DNA of 64,000 nt, from assembly GCA_021234155.1 (NCBI GenBank), contig JAJEKV010000035.1, positions 7,065,891 to 7,129,890 on the forward strand. Reading direction: 5' to 3'. Every line of letters begins with the position of its first letter. The first letter of the stretch is position 1. This document shows, piece after piece, positions 52,673 to 64,000 of the stretch. The stretch comes from Isoetes taiwanensis. Lineage: Eukaryota; Streptophyta; Lycopodiopsida; Isoetales; Isoetaceae. Below the pieces are notes generated by a model. That model had not been told where the DNA came from and searched no databases. It was given only the letters and a program-made list of their open reading frames with translations. The position numbers and the translations under genes are program-made.

Positions 52673-55600
52673 CTATTTCGTGGCAAGATGCCGACAAAAC
52701 GGGCAGAAGTCATCTTTGTCAAAAAATCCTCGATGATAGGATGGTGGATTTAGTGATCGCGGACTGATTGAAGCAACACTTCAAGGCCATCATCAACTAT
52801 AATGATGTCTTCCTTCTCCCCAACGCCAAGTCATCCATCATGTCGCCAAGCATTTCACAAATATTTTTTTTACCTCAGAGGATCCTTTTGGGTTATTGAA
52901 TGACTTACATTTGCTCGATCCCAAACAGATGCCCAATCTCTATGTAACTCAGAACTACTCTCAAAACTTCCTCAGATATTTCTATTCTCCATCGACGACC
53001 AAATTGCACAAATCTAAATAAAAAGAAAGCTTGGTCTAACATCTCCTTCAGATAATGGCCGCATATACCCATTTCAGATATATGTCTCAAATGGTTTATG
53101 TGCATACCATGATAAAGGAAATTGTGCTTTAGGTAACGCTTTTGCGTAGCACTCCATTCAAATCGAACACCGTAATTTTGGAGGAAACCGATTAGGTCTC
53201 AAATAATAAAGCACACACTTGTGAGACAAGGAAAAGAAAATTGAAATCGCTTTGGCGCCATTTTCAATTGTTTGAATAATTGAAATCGCCCCGGCGCCGA
53301 TTTTCAATTCCGCTTGAATAATTGAAATCGCTACCGGGCGCCGATTTTCATTTCGCTTGAATAACATACCTTTCGTTTCCCCGCTCAACATCCGCAATGA
53401 TGAGCTTACTCTCGGCCCGCCTTCTGGCCCGCCGTAAGTGTCACCACATCACTTAGTGTTTGAACTATGGTTGATACTTCATTACTTTTATGCTAACCTC
53501 GACTCGAAGCTTTCCGAATCCAATCGTATCATCTAGGATTTTGTCTTCTTCGCTTATGCTACCTACATCCACTTCGCCGGATTTTCCAATGTGATTGAAT
53601 GATAGGCACGCCTCTACCGCATAGTTAAGCCGCTGTTTGTCGATATTCTTCTTTATGCCCTCTAGGTGCTTTCTCATTTTTTCCCGCCTCGCAGCCGTGA
53701 TCCGTAAGTCGGACTTAGAGCTGGAAGCTTTATTTTTTGCACTACCTAGCGGACCCCTAGGTGCCACCTCTAGCACTTTCTCTAAAAAATATCGAGGAAG
53801 TCCTTGGCTTGACCATCGAGACCACACTTTGGCATTTCCTAGCTAGCTTCGTGAGCTTCCCGCCCGACATAACCTCCAACATGAAACTCCCAACACGTAG
53901 ACTCTAAAGGGCGTAAGGCTTCAATCAAAAAAACCTCGAAAGGGCCAAAGAAAACCCGTACTTATTTAGCCTCCCCTTTATGCCGCCAAGAGCTCATACT
54001 TGATTGGTGAATTAAGGATGTGGTCGAATCCAGCTTTTTCTTCTTCCTCTTCCTCTTCCTCTTCGGCCCGTGTCCACATCCACATCTGCAGCCCCTTTCC
54101 CTTTGTCTTCGCAAATTGATTCGACATAAAAACATTCTTCAATAGGGGTTCATCTAGCCGATAGCACCGCCAAGCAATCTTCTCACCTTCCGGTTTCCCC
54201 TTGAGTCTTTCATATTCTTTATCATCCATAATGGCTATCATAAGGACTAGCACATGTGAGATCTTACTTTCGGTACTAAACTCACTATCTTTGTTTTCAT
54301 CTATCATTACCGCTTTTTGCCTCATCACTTTAATGCATTCGACATCATTTGCAGCAGCCTAGTGCATATGCGTAGGAAATGCCTGAGTGGCAAACCGTCA
54401 CGATATAGTATAATGCATCTCGCCGCCAAACCACCGCATGTGTTGAAGAAGGTGCTGAAATCATCCCGTGGTCCATCTCGTACCACGGCTATCAAGAACA
54501 AATAGAGTGATGTCGGTTGGCCCTTCACCCACCTCCTCCTGCATGGCACACTTATAACCGCTGACACCCTTATAGAAAAAAGGAGACTCGCTTCATCACC
54601 GCCTTCTTCACCAAAGCAACTTTTCTTTTTAGGTCGACGCGAACTTTCGTGGTGAATCCCCTTAAGAGTTGCCACATTCTTCGCCTTTTGTCGCTTCACA
54701 CAAAATCTTTTGACCAAAATACATATTTCTTAATGTCATCATTAGATACGCTTGTACTTTTGCATTAAGCCTATCTCTCGATAACATCATGTCTCCCCGA
54801 GAGCCTTTGCGCTTCTTCACCAACAAATTTTTTTTCAGACTTTCATATTTTTTATCGATTCGCATGCATCTTCGAAAGATGTCAAGTGCTTTGTCGCAGA
54901 CGCTTTTCTTTGTAGATAACTTCCTTTCGATGCAACTATCTAGAAATCAGAGATTAATTCCCCGTGATCATCCAATCCTTTGTGCCTTTCTCATTTCTCG
55001 TGATACCTATATCAAAAATAGACGATCTTTATGGAGGAAACCCGCCATACGACCGCAACTTCTTCCGAATAGGCGCCCCAAAATTCGCTCCACTTTTCCC
55101 ATACCGGTCAAGAAAAAAAACAATCTTGCAGCATCCTTTGGCACCGCTTTGCTCTTCTCGTGCCGCCTTGTGCATCCCCTTTTTTCTTCTTTGATCTAGT
55201 GCCCTTGTTCTTGTCCTCAGATATGGTTTGGCACGCTGTCCTTTCTAGTAATTTGAATTCGCACTCTTAGATTGCCCTTTGTCCGGTCGGGCATTGGTTT
55301 TCCATATTCGATCCATTGGTTACGAAAGCGTCGCGAATCGCCCACATACCGACCGCAAAATATGGGCCGTTAGATAAAAAAATAAACAAAGGTCGTGAAA
55401 GTAATAATATAAAACGCCAGCAGCGCTGTTAATCACGATTTACAAGAAATGCGCCGGGCGCGATTTCTTCATGATGAAGAATTCCGCCAGCGCCGCTTTG
55501 TAAATCCGCCACACAAATAACAACATAAAACCAGCAGCGCTTTTTGCTAATCACGATGAGAAAATCGCAGCCATATGAAGAAATCGCCCAGCGCCGCTTT

Positions 55601-57430
55601 TTGTAAATACGCGATTAGCGAAAAACGCCACCGGGCGCGATTAGCTTAACGCTATGTGTGGAACATAAAATACCTTTTGTATAGGAATGTCTTTCCCATG
55701 TCATTCAAGAGCGCCACGATTTCGCTAATTTCGCCCGCCGCTAGGAGCCACCGAGGAATCGGCAATTTCGACCAATACGCCTATAGAATAACCGATTTCC
55801 AGCTTTTTGTGCTTGATCGATCAAAACCTTCAAGGCCTCCAATCAATGCCGGCCATCTATTATCATGAAGTGAATATCGAGGTTGCCGCTTAAATCTTCA
55901 AGTTTATTCCATATCAACACCTTCTTCGCCTTCATATCAAAAGGCACCACATCCGCCGCAAGATTGGCACCTCGCCCCGGTTTTCTATCATGCCGTTGAC
56001 TATTTCCATTGCGTCGCTTGTCAAATCTTCTCACGACAAACATAGCCTTCGTGGACCTCAAAAGCCCGTCGACATGGATAGGATGCGGAAGCTAAGGCCC
56101 AAAGGATACTTGTCGCGATATTTTGAGTTTGCTCATGGCCTCTAACCGCCTCGCCTTTGTCATCATCACTAGTCATATCCGTAATGCCTAGAACGCCCGG
56201 TGTTTCCCGCTCTAGAACTTGCATCTTCCTTCTTTTTAAAGCTTGTAGGTACGCATCAGCCGACGGCCTTTGTAATCGATTGCTCTTCTCACAAATTGAG
56301 AGACCTTCACATATTTTTTTTTGGTGTCAATAGATCACCACCGACCAGCCAAATTTGAAGAGGTTATCTCATGGCCTCATCCGCTTCTTAGGGCGCCTTT
56401 TTAAAGGAACTAGCACCGCAGTAATTTAACTTCTTCAATACTTTTTATTTTTCCTCACCCGCTTCAAGTAATATGGAACAAGAAGAATCGCCCCGTTTCT
56501 TCGCATGTGATCGTAATACCTTGTTTCTTCATTTGATCTGCTTCCTTAACTCTAGACATGAAAATCGATCTGCTTTTTTCCGCTAGTCTTGAAGATCTCC
56601 ACATACCATTCGTGAGCCCTCTCGTAGATCTTCTTCGACATGGAGGCTCTACCCCGAGCCTTCATTATTTCGGGTCAGATCATCAATGGTCACAACGCGG
56701 CCAAATCGCAAATCGATACATCTTCATCCGTTTGGTTTTTTCTCAGGCAGATGTCCCCGACCTCGCAAGCAGTTTTGCTTTTCTTTTCACATTTTTAGAA
56801 GATCCCGAAAGTTACAATCATGTGGTGAGTAATGAAATCGCACCGAAGCCGCCAAGCTTTCATAGACGCCTTTACTTTCAAAAACATAAATTGTACACAG
56901 TGGAAAGTAGCGTAGACAACCAAAACCACTCATAATTATAAATCGCTACCGAAGCCGTTTTTAAGAGGGGACCTACGTACACTTCTCTTTTATAAGAGAC
57001 ATACTAGGCTACAAAAAAGACTTGTCAAAAGAACTGAGAATACGTAAAAGACTTACACGGTCCTACATTATACAAAATGGAGAATTGTTCCAACAAAAAC
57101 ATATCTGAGTAAAGGAGAAGATTATAACAAAAACACACAAAACAAGGTAGTAAAAGCAAGAGAAAATGACACGTAAAACAATATGAAAGGTAGACAATAC
57201 ACAGAGACACGATACACGTAAAAAATACACAGTTGAAAAACATCCTAGAAACCTAACAATAAAAGGGACACGTAAATCAATTACAAAACAAAAACAGATC
57301 AATTACCCGAGGCGCTTTGTTGATTCGCGCTTTCTTGCTTGTTCAAGCCAGCCTCCGTGCTTGGGATTTGTGCTTTAGTGTCGCCCACCTCTACCAAATA
57401 CCCTCTACCGCCGCATCCTCTAGACGCCAT
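52673..57430 (-). CDS. FCP1/NIF-like multi-exon transposon gene, right copy
   Basis: The start is at 57,430 (MASRGCGGRGYLVEVG) and the first donor at about 57,305 (GTAATTG). A long central exon encodes FLEKVLEVAPRGPLGSAKNK and the EGIKKNIDKQ helix (53,827-53,620). A Glu run (EEEEEEEEEK, about 54,057) comes from a CTTCCT repeat. The donor GTATGT is conserved at about 53,365-53,370. The FCP1-like exon (DLNG region about 53,160; VDD region about 52,790) is frameshifted here, so the left copy is the better guide. It is probably the transposon's second function, perhaps regulatory. Confidence 0.5.
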
Positions 57431-60400
57431 AGAACCGCAAGTGCGGATAGTATGAGATCGGGTTTTGGTTTAAACTTATATGTATGCGCTCATAATCTAG
57501 GCCGCCGATTTACAGCCGTCAGAATTCAAATTCGCCCTTTTTTAAATTTATACCGCTTTAATTAACCGCCTCGGCCCCGCCATTTACAAATTTAAATTGT
57601 GTTTTTCTTTTAGTGCAATTTCAAGATAACAATTAATTATTAATTTCAAGAAACGATATGTGGCAATCTACTACCACCTAATCGCCACCTACTATCGAGA
57701 GCCTCCAAGATCATTCCTAGTATCGAGCTTCCCAAGAACAATCGACTATCGAGAGCGCCTAAGATCCGCTCGATCCCATTCGATCGATCGAGCCGCCTTC
57801 AATCCATTCGATCGAGCCGCCTTCAATTCCCATTCGATGTCCGCTGAACTATGGTGAATTCAATGCATTCTCTTGTTCTCAATTTTTCGCCCTCTATTTT
57901 TACAATGCATTCGGTTCTTTATCGCTGTCGGAGAAGAATGCTATCTTTAACAAAGAAACTTGAAGCCGAGTAGGATTGTGTAAAATCAAGATTTGAATCC
58001 AAGTTCTATGTGTCATGGTGTTCCTCTTGGAAACAAGCCAGAAGATTTCTATTCTAAACCGCAATTATGAAGATGAGGCTCTTCCAAGAAGACATCCCTA
58101 AGTGGCGATATACAGCTTGGAAAGCGTGGGCACATTTGTAGCATGGCCAAAAGAACGCCCTAAAAGGTATGTATATTTGGATATTCAAAAAAAAAAAAAG
58201 AATATATCATATCATCTCAAGATGTTGTGAACTTTGAATTTTGATATCTTTAGTCAGTTTATCAACCCCATGAAACTACACATTAATGAAAATATGTAGT
58301 TTCTTGGGGTTGGTCATACCGGGCCGGAGGGCATCACAGATTCAATGTTTTCGACATTGCATATAAAAAAAAAATAAAACTAATGACGTAAAAGTATAGT
58401 GCAAATTGCGCCAGCGCCGAAGTTTGTATTCATATTCCAAAAAAGTTATGTACATTTCTTCTTCTCGCAAAAAATGCGCCAGCGCCAATTCTTTCTATCT
58501 CTACAATATGTCGACAGCCCACTTCATCCGCCTAATCCCGCAAGAAGTCCCACCTGAACCACCCTCGATATGACAGATCCTCATCTTTCCCGAGGATGTC
58601 GAAGTCTCCAAACCGTAGTGTTGTATCGATCCCCGATACTATAAATCAAATCCTTGTACTTATTTGTTGGCATGAGCCTTACTAAGAGCATGAGGAGTCC
58701 GATATGTCCATAGATGCGATGGAAGTGTACCCATGGCCCCCGATACAGCCGCCTAATGGATTCTCCAACTCTCTTTGAACGCTTTGAACAAAGACACTCA
58801 AGTAATATCTTGTACAGTGGTCCGTGAGTTGATGGTCGCCCAGTGGAACTAGAACCAGCCAAAGGTATTTGAACCAGCCAAGGTCCATGCATAAGGAAAA
58901 TCCATGGCACTAGAACGAGAGAAAAGTAATTAGCACAGATCTATTTCACACGCCACCGGGCGCGATTTGTATAGAGCCGTATGAAATTGAAATGCCAACT
59001 AAAACGCTACCGGGCGGCGATTTGATTAACCTAGTGGAAAACGTAAACCCAAAAATAGAAATGCGCCAAGCGCGATTTCTCCCATTCCAACATATTATTC
59101 TAACAAAATGCATAATGCGTAATGCGTAATGCAAATTCAAAATATAAAGCCGCTTAGAGCGTATATATATAATAATAATACTCCTTGTTTAGTTCAATAT
59201 TTAGTTCATTGTTTTAGTTCATTATTTAGAGCGTATAGAGGAAGAGCTAGTGAAGATCTATGATCTATGATCTATGATCTAGATCATAGAGCAAGATCAT
59301 AGATCGATATGAAATAGAAACGATAGAGGAAGAGCTAGTGAAATAGAATAACTTCATTATTTAAGATCATTAATTAGAACAGATAGAGGAAGAGCTAGTG
59401 AAATAGAGGAAGAGCTAGTGAAATAGAATAACTTCATTATTTTAGATCATTAATTAGAACAGATAGAGGAAGAGCTAGTGAAATAGAATAAGAGCAGAGG
59501 AATCGGCAAGATCACAGATAATTCAAGGTAGGGCACTTTAGGACCGATGCATGTAAAAGTAAATAACATGCTTTATGGAAAATAACTACTTTATGTAAAT
59601 AACAAGAATACTAACCCGAAAACCTTAAGAAGTGATTCGAGAAGCCTTAAGAAGCCGAGAAAAAGCAATAGCAGCCTAATTTGGAGAAAAAGCAATAGCA
59701 AAATGAGAAGCTTTAACACAAAAAACCAAAGTTATTCAAAGTCAGAGAGATTGTAGAGAGCCGAAAAGCCAAAAAAACCAGAAAACCTTGTATAGAGCCT
59801 ACAAACCTTGTATAGAACCTTGTATTGAGCCGAAAAAGCATATAGAAGCCGAAAAGCATATAGAAGCCGAGTTTAAAGCAGAAAAGCAGAAAAGCCGAGT
59901 TTATAGAAGCCGAAAAGTCGAGAAGCAATTAGAAGAGAAGCAGAGAAGCGCATTTAGATTGAAGCAAACGAGATTGAAGTCGAGAAAAGCCGTAAAAGCC
60001 GATTGCATGCAGATGCTCGAAGCCGTAAAAGCCGATTGCCCAAAGAGAAGATCGAAAAGAGAGACGTAAAGTTGGAAAGTTGGATCGGAAAGAGATCGAA
60101 AAAGTTGGAAAGGGATTGTAAACCGAAATAATAACCGCTTTTAAAATTGCATCATCACGCCATAATAACCGGCCAAAAATTTATTACAAGGGTTATAAGT
60201 TATAAGATTTATAAGGTTAATAGTTTTAAGGTTAATAGATTTAAGGTTAATAGTTTTAAGGTTAATAGTTTTAAGGTTTATAAGTTAAGGTTAATATTTT
60301 TAAGTTCATAAATAAGGTTATAAGTTTAAAAGTTTATGAATTTGAATTTAGAAGTTGTTTCTAAGGTTACAACATTTAAGGTTATTATAAGTTAATATAT

Positions 60401-60543
60401 TATAGGTTCACTTATTATTATTATAGATTAAGTTATTATAGGTTATTAAGGTTATTATTAAAGTTAACTTTCATTTAAGAACATGTTAGGGAGATGTTAT
60501 TTGATATGCTAACTTACTATAGGTTTTTATGCATTTTAGGTCA
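57431..60543. promoter_or_regulatory. divergent intergenic region, right copy
   Basis: It has the same content as 24,908-28,050: CCATTCGATCGAGC repeats (57,720-57,840), hairpin 58,264-58,311, GC-rich motifs (CGCTACCGGGCG near 59,004, CGCCACCGGGCGC near 58,953), the 79-base tandem repeat (59,229-59,495) and the AT minisatellite (60,206-60,285). Confidence 0.45.
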
Positions 60544-63477
60544 ATGGCATGCAAAATGCTAAATCCCCAAGGCCCCAACTAATGAAGATGACAAAGATGA
60601 TGGGAAAAGAAAGGAAAAGACCAGAAATGAAAAGGATGAAGATGACAAAGATGATGGCAAAGGAAAGGAAAAGACCTCAAATGAAAAGGATGATGCCAAA
60701 GGAAAGGAAATTGTACTTTATACTCGGCCGATTGGAAAAACAAGAAGGTCAAGATCCCGCATGCATGCAAATGAGAGGCAAGAGGGAGAAGGGATTATTG
60801 TTCTAGCAGATCCTATCAATGCAAAGGAATGATGAAAGATTAGGGGAGGACAAAGTTAGGTGTGGCAATCTCAAAATTATATGACAATTGGAAGGAAAAG
60901 GGTTCAGTGCAAACAAGAATGCCTAGCTTGTGTGAAGCAACTAGAGGTTCCAACTATTGTTGCATGGCCTAGGGACAAGATTCAACCGAGGGGAACTACA
61001 CGCTTCCTATAGATGTAGAACCATTGTCAACAATGTTCACACAAAGTAGCAAGAGGCCACTTCCAACTTTCAAACATTATCCCACCAAAAGATGCAAGTC
61101 GATTATGATTGTTCTCCGGCTATGATGAAGGTTAGAGGAGGTGAATGTTGTTGGGCTTCTTGTGTTAGAATGTTCACAATAGAGGAGTTGGTGGGAGCAA
61201 GAGCTACATATCGTGAACATAAGTGTGATAGCAGAGGAATTTCATGTACACCATATTTGGCTATGCAATTCAGATGAAAGATCAAAGAAGAAAAGATTCC
61301 CATTGAATGGAAAGTGGATATGTTCAAAAGCATGGATGGCTATACATGGAATTCCAACCTCTTCTTGGCAATAACCGCAAAAAGAGACATGAAAATGGTA
61401 GTAAAATTGCATTGCATGGGAACACCGGCCCGGTAAGGCCTACCTCAAGAACTATAGCCGCAAAGGAAATATTTGAAAGATATGTGGATTTCAATGCGTA
61501 AAACATGCCACATAAGAGTAAGAAGGATGAACAGGGTAGAGTTATTGTTGAAAAGAGATTGCCATCCCATTGTACCCGTAAGAGCATATTAGAGGAAATA
61601 AATGCATTGCTTCGAACTTGAGTGGCCTCTATATCCCAAAATTCCCCGCTTTTAGTAGGCTATGGAATAAGCATTTCAAGCATGTGACCATAGCAACTTC
61701 AAACAACTTTGCCAAGTGCAATTTATGTGCTAAGTCAAGGAGACACTAGATAAGACCGTGGCAACCAAGTCTAAGGGCAAAGATAAGGGAACATATGAAG
61801 GACCATATGACGATCAACTATCATGTAGATCAACTTATTGGATGTGGAGGACCTTATCCGCAATGGAACCTAATAACTATCTATGTATTATACATGATAA
61901 AATGGACCAACAGTAAGACTTGTCTTCCACAATTCAAGTACATTCCTAAGTCATGTGGAAGATCATACCCTTTGCAGATTTCAATGATCGGGGCAATATT
62001 GCATGGGCGCCTCGCACCTATTATGGCCATTTCAGTTTAGAGTTGTGGAGTGATGGTCCAGATTTTCACATTGGGAGTATCATGAGGTGTTTAAGAAACT
62101 ATGAGAAGGGTTACAATGGTCACCTACAGATCCTACAGCTAGCCGTGCACTACATAGTGCATTGTTGGATGGAACCCCTAATAGTATTGAAAAGTTTAGC
62201 AAGGCAAGATTTAGGAGGAATGGACCTAATGAACATGTTGGAGCTTCAACATCTCGCGGCTAAACCCTCGAGATCCGCCCAAAAGTTCCTCTTGCAACTA
62301 GATAATTGTGCCGGTCAAAATAAGAACAGTGGATGTTTTCTTTCCTATCCTACTTAACAGTACCGTGGGTGTTTTTGAAAGAGTCAATTTGGGGTTCCTA
62401 ATGCCCTGACATACTCATGAGGATGTGGATGCATTGTTTGGAAAATATAGTCATGTATTGAGACAAAGCAGACAGCTACCAACTTTCCCGTGCTATTGGA
62501 AATATTTCATGGATGTACAAATCCATCTCCTATAGGATCTATCATAGAAGAAGTGCCCGATTGGAAGAGTTTTGTGGATGGTTATGCTCTCGACATGGAA
62601 GGTCATTCTAGACCTCTTCAATTCACTTTTTGGGTGAGAGAAGGGATTCCAATCATGCAATGGAAAATGAGACCTTCAGAGGAGAAGAAGGAGAGGTGGG
62701 GCAGAAATTTGGCGCAGGGATGCAAATGGCAAGCCTATGATACCTCCTGGTCAACCAAAAGCTCTAAAACCAACTGAAGAAGTCAAGCAATTGGGATTGA
62801 CTAAGGATGGCATCAATGACTACATCAAGCATTGGCAAACTAATTCGATGACACAAATCGTGCATTGATAGATTATTGGAAGAAGGTGATCAACTTGTTG
62901 GATGAGGTAGACACATCCTCCTCAAGAGCTGAAAAGAAGGGTGGTTCCCTAAAAAGTAAGTGGAAAACATTAGCTGGTGCTGACGAAGATGATGGTACCA
63001 TTAGTAGCATTGTGAAGGCATATGCTCCTCCTCAATCTGATAAACACTATGTTGGTCCTAAGAAGGATAGGCCAAAATATCTAGGCATGGATTCTTATGA
63101 ACCTTCTACTGACGTGGAGTGCAACCAATTTGTAGTAGTAAAACCAGCAGATCTAGAGACCTATCCAGTGTGGTTGGGATGGACTATCTCGGATATTTGC
63201 AAAGAAGAAGGTGATGTTAACTTCAATAAGGTGCGGCGTGGAATGGTGGTGTCCAAAGACATCGGTTGAGTAATGTCACCGATAAAGAAAGATATTCCAT
63301 TGTTGGACAAAGAGGTGGAGGAGAAATCCAAGTGATCCCGATCTTTGGCTAGACATTGAAACCGTATTGTACTGGTGGACTCCAAAAACTATTCCTAGTA
63401 AAACAGCGAGAGTTACAATACCTCAGGATGTAAGGAATAAGGTTCTCATATCCTTGGGGATGCTAGTGGAAAAATGA
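60544..63477 (+). CDS. DUF7869-like putative transposase, full-length locus
   Basis: Blocks in order: a charged low-complexity N-terminus with EDDKDDGK and KEKTSNEKDD repeats (60,590-60,720); a CCWASCVRMFTIEELVGARA segment (61,147-61,207); WICSKAWMAIHGIPTSS (about 61,315-61,362), like the VCxKAFLxILGI block of the family; HFKHVTIATSNNFAKCNLCA with a C-x2-C pair (61,670-61,730); HDKMDQ (61,893-61,910), the D-x-M-D-Q block; LDNCAGQNKN (62,298-62,327); DWKSFVDGYA (about 62,560-62,590); and a C-terminus with ETYPVWLGWTISDICKEE and VLYWWTPKTIPSKTARV. The stop is at 63,475-63,477. The two Asp blocks fit an RNase H-fold DDE nuclease (inference). Frame breaks occur, many at CAG-like sites. The DUF7869 assignment is from memory of motifs. 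Confidence 0.7.
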
Positions 63478-63508
63478 AAAACAATTACTATGTATCTTTT
63501 CTACAGTT

Positions 63509-63514
63509 AATAAA
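63509..63514 (+). terminator. polyadenylation signal of the transposase-like gene
   Basis: AATAAA stands 32 bases after the stop codon, a plausible plant near-upstream element. Confidence 0.5.
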
Positions 63515-63625
63515 AGTTGTGTACTACTTGAGTTCCATGATATATGATTTTGTAATTTGAAGTTAAGGTGTGAGTTTATATTCCCGTGTGTGATTATATG
63601 TTAACGTCTATTCTAGTCTAAGGGC

Positions 63626-63672
63626 AACAAAGTTACTAAAAAAGTGAATTTAACAAAGTTACTAAAAAAGTG
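63626..63672. repeat. subterminal 21-base direct repeat
   Basis: AACAAAGTTACTAAAAAAGTG occurs twice (63,626-63,646 and 63,652-63,672), perfect, with a 26-base period, immediately inside the right terminal repeat. It may be a transposase-binding array. Confidence 0.7.
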
Positions 63673-63697
63673 CAATATAAAATTTATCCCAAAATTA

Positions 63698-63729
63698 AGA
63701 CATAATCCCAATTTAATTGAATGATGGTT
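63698..63729 (-). repeat. right terminal inverted repeat, complete transposon
   Basis: It is a perfect inverse of 51,685-51,716, followed by AATA at 63,730-63,733. Confidence 0.85.
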
Positions 63730-63733
63730 AATA

Positions 63734-64000
63734 GAACATGCATGAGCATATTTTACTCACCTCTCTAGCAGTGGTTATTTAGAAAAGTTGTAAAACAATT
63801 CGAGATGGAGCCACTTGACAAAGACCTTGCTGCACCCGTCTTAAAGAGCATATCATATCAGATTTGAGCACATAAGCCAATGCTACATTGAAAATACTTA
63901 CAAAATAGGGTGAAGCAACTAAATGACAACTCATGTCGAATGTAAATGGCATGTGGAGCTTTCCATGAGAAATGCTCGTCCGCATAATATTCACAACATT
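63734..64000. other. right flank of the transposon
   Basis: I see no gene or repeat in these 267 bases. They are unlike the sequence left of the transposon, as expected for an insertion site. Confidence 0.5.

Larger units (their letters stand above)
51685..63729. mobile_element. complete 12-kb two-gene DNA transposon
   Basis: Perfect 32-bp inverted repeats at 51,685-51,716 and 63,698-63,729 are flanked by AATA (51,681-51,684 and 63,730-63,733). Sequence outside the two ends is unrelated. Inside are a minus-strand multi-exon gene with an FCP1-like C-terminus (52,673-57,430) and a plus-strand putative transposase gene (60,544-63,477), transcribed away from a repeat-rich centre. The combination is not one I know as a described superfamily. 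A 4-bp duplication excludes hAT, Mutator and PIF-type elements if the ends are right. Confidence 0.75.

Noticed and set aside
54022-54062. Poly-glutamate tract as a functional acidic domain
   Set aside because: It arises from a CTTCCT microsatellite whose length and frame are uncertain in this noisy sequence.
57025-57302. Hydrophobic minus-strand frames resembling membrane segments
   Set aside because: They lie directly after the first-exon donor of the FCP1-like gene and are T-rich intron sequence.

Overview
The window looks like transposon-dense, probably heterochromatic land-plant DNA. It holds Ty3/gypsy, Ty1/copia-like and LINE elements, several small inverted-repeat elements, a Helitron-like end and spliced genes with GT..AG introns. 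Nothing is bacterial or organellar. Fern, lycophyte or gymnosperm-type genomes would fit, but I cannot name the species. No intact ordinary host gene is convincingly visible; one small spliced candidate near 17.2-17.5 kb is noted.

The layout is a large direct repeat. Bases 1-29,876 reappear in the same order and orientation at about 32,650-62,359, an offset of about 32.5 kb. Each copy reads, left to right: a chromodomain-bearing gypsy pol interrupted by two inverted-repeat insertions; its 3' LTR (5,363-6,961 / 37,963-39,536); a minus-strand copia-like leader, primer-binding site and LTR that the gypsy element appears to have entered; a minus-strand LINE (about 8.4-11.6 kb / 41.0-44.1 kb); spacer with an 82-bp tandem repeat; two elements bounded by ATTCTAGAAT (14.2-15.1 kb / 46.7-47.7 kb); a second LINE 3' fragment with its own inverted-repeat insertion (15.9-17.1 kb / 48.5-49.7 kb); a Helitron-like 3' end; and then a large DNA transposon.

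The most interesting object is that transposon. In the right-hand copy it is bounded by a perfect 32-bp terminal inverted repeat (51,685-51,716 and 63,698-63,729) flanked by a 4-bp direct repeat AATA, giving 12,045 bp. It carries two divergent genes. The plus-strand gene has HDKMDQ and LDNCAGQNKN motifs like those I remember from the uncharacterised transposase-like family Pfam DUF7869. The minus-strand multi-exon gene ends in an FCP1/NIF-type (HAD) phosphatase-like domain with DLNGVL in place of DxDxT/V. At least 13 copies of a short GC-rich motif (about GCGCCYGGTAGCG, either orientation) lie in its introns and between the genes. The left-hand copy lacks its right end because the duplication junction at 29,876/29,877 cuts the transposase gene.

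A caution applies to every coding call. Some blocks of the two copies are almost identical. In others both copies are riddled with small differences, often at CAG, CTG or CCTGG-like positions. This looks like consensus error in methylated repeats rather than evolution, so many frameshifts may be artefacts and reading frames are given as domain spans. The duplication itself could also be an assembly artefact.
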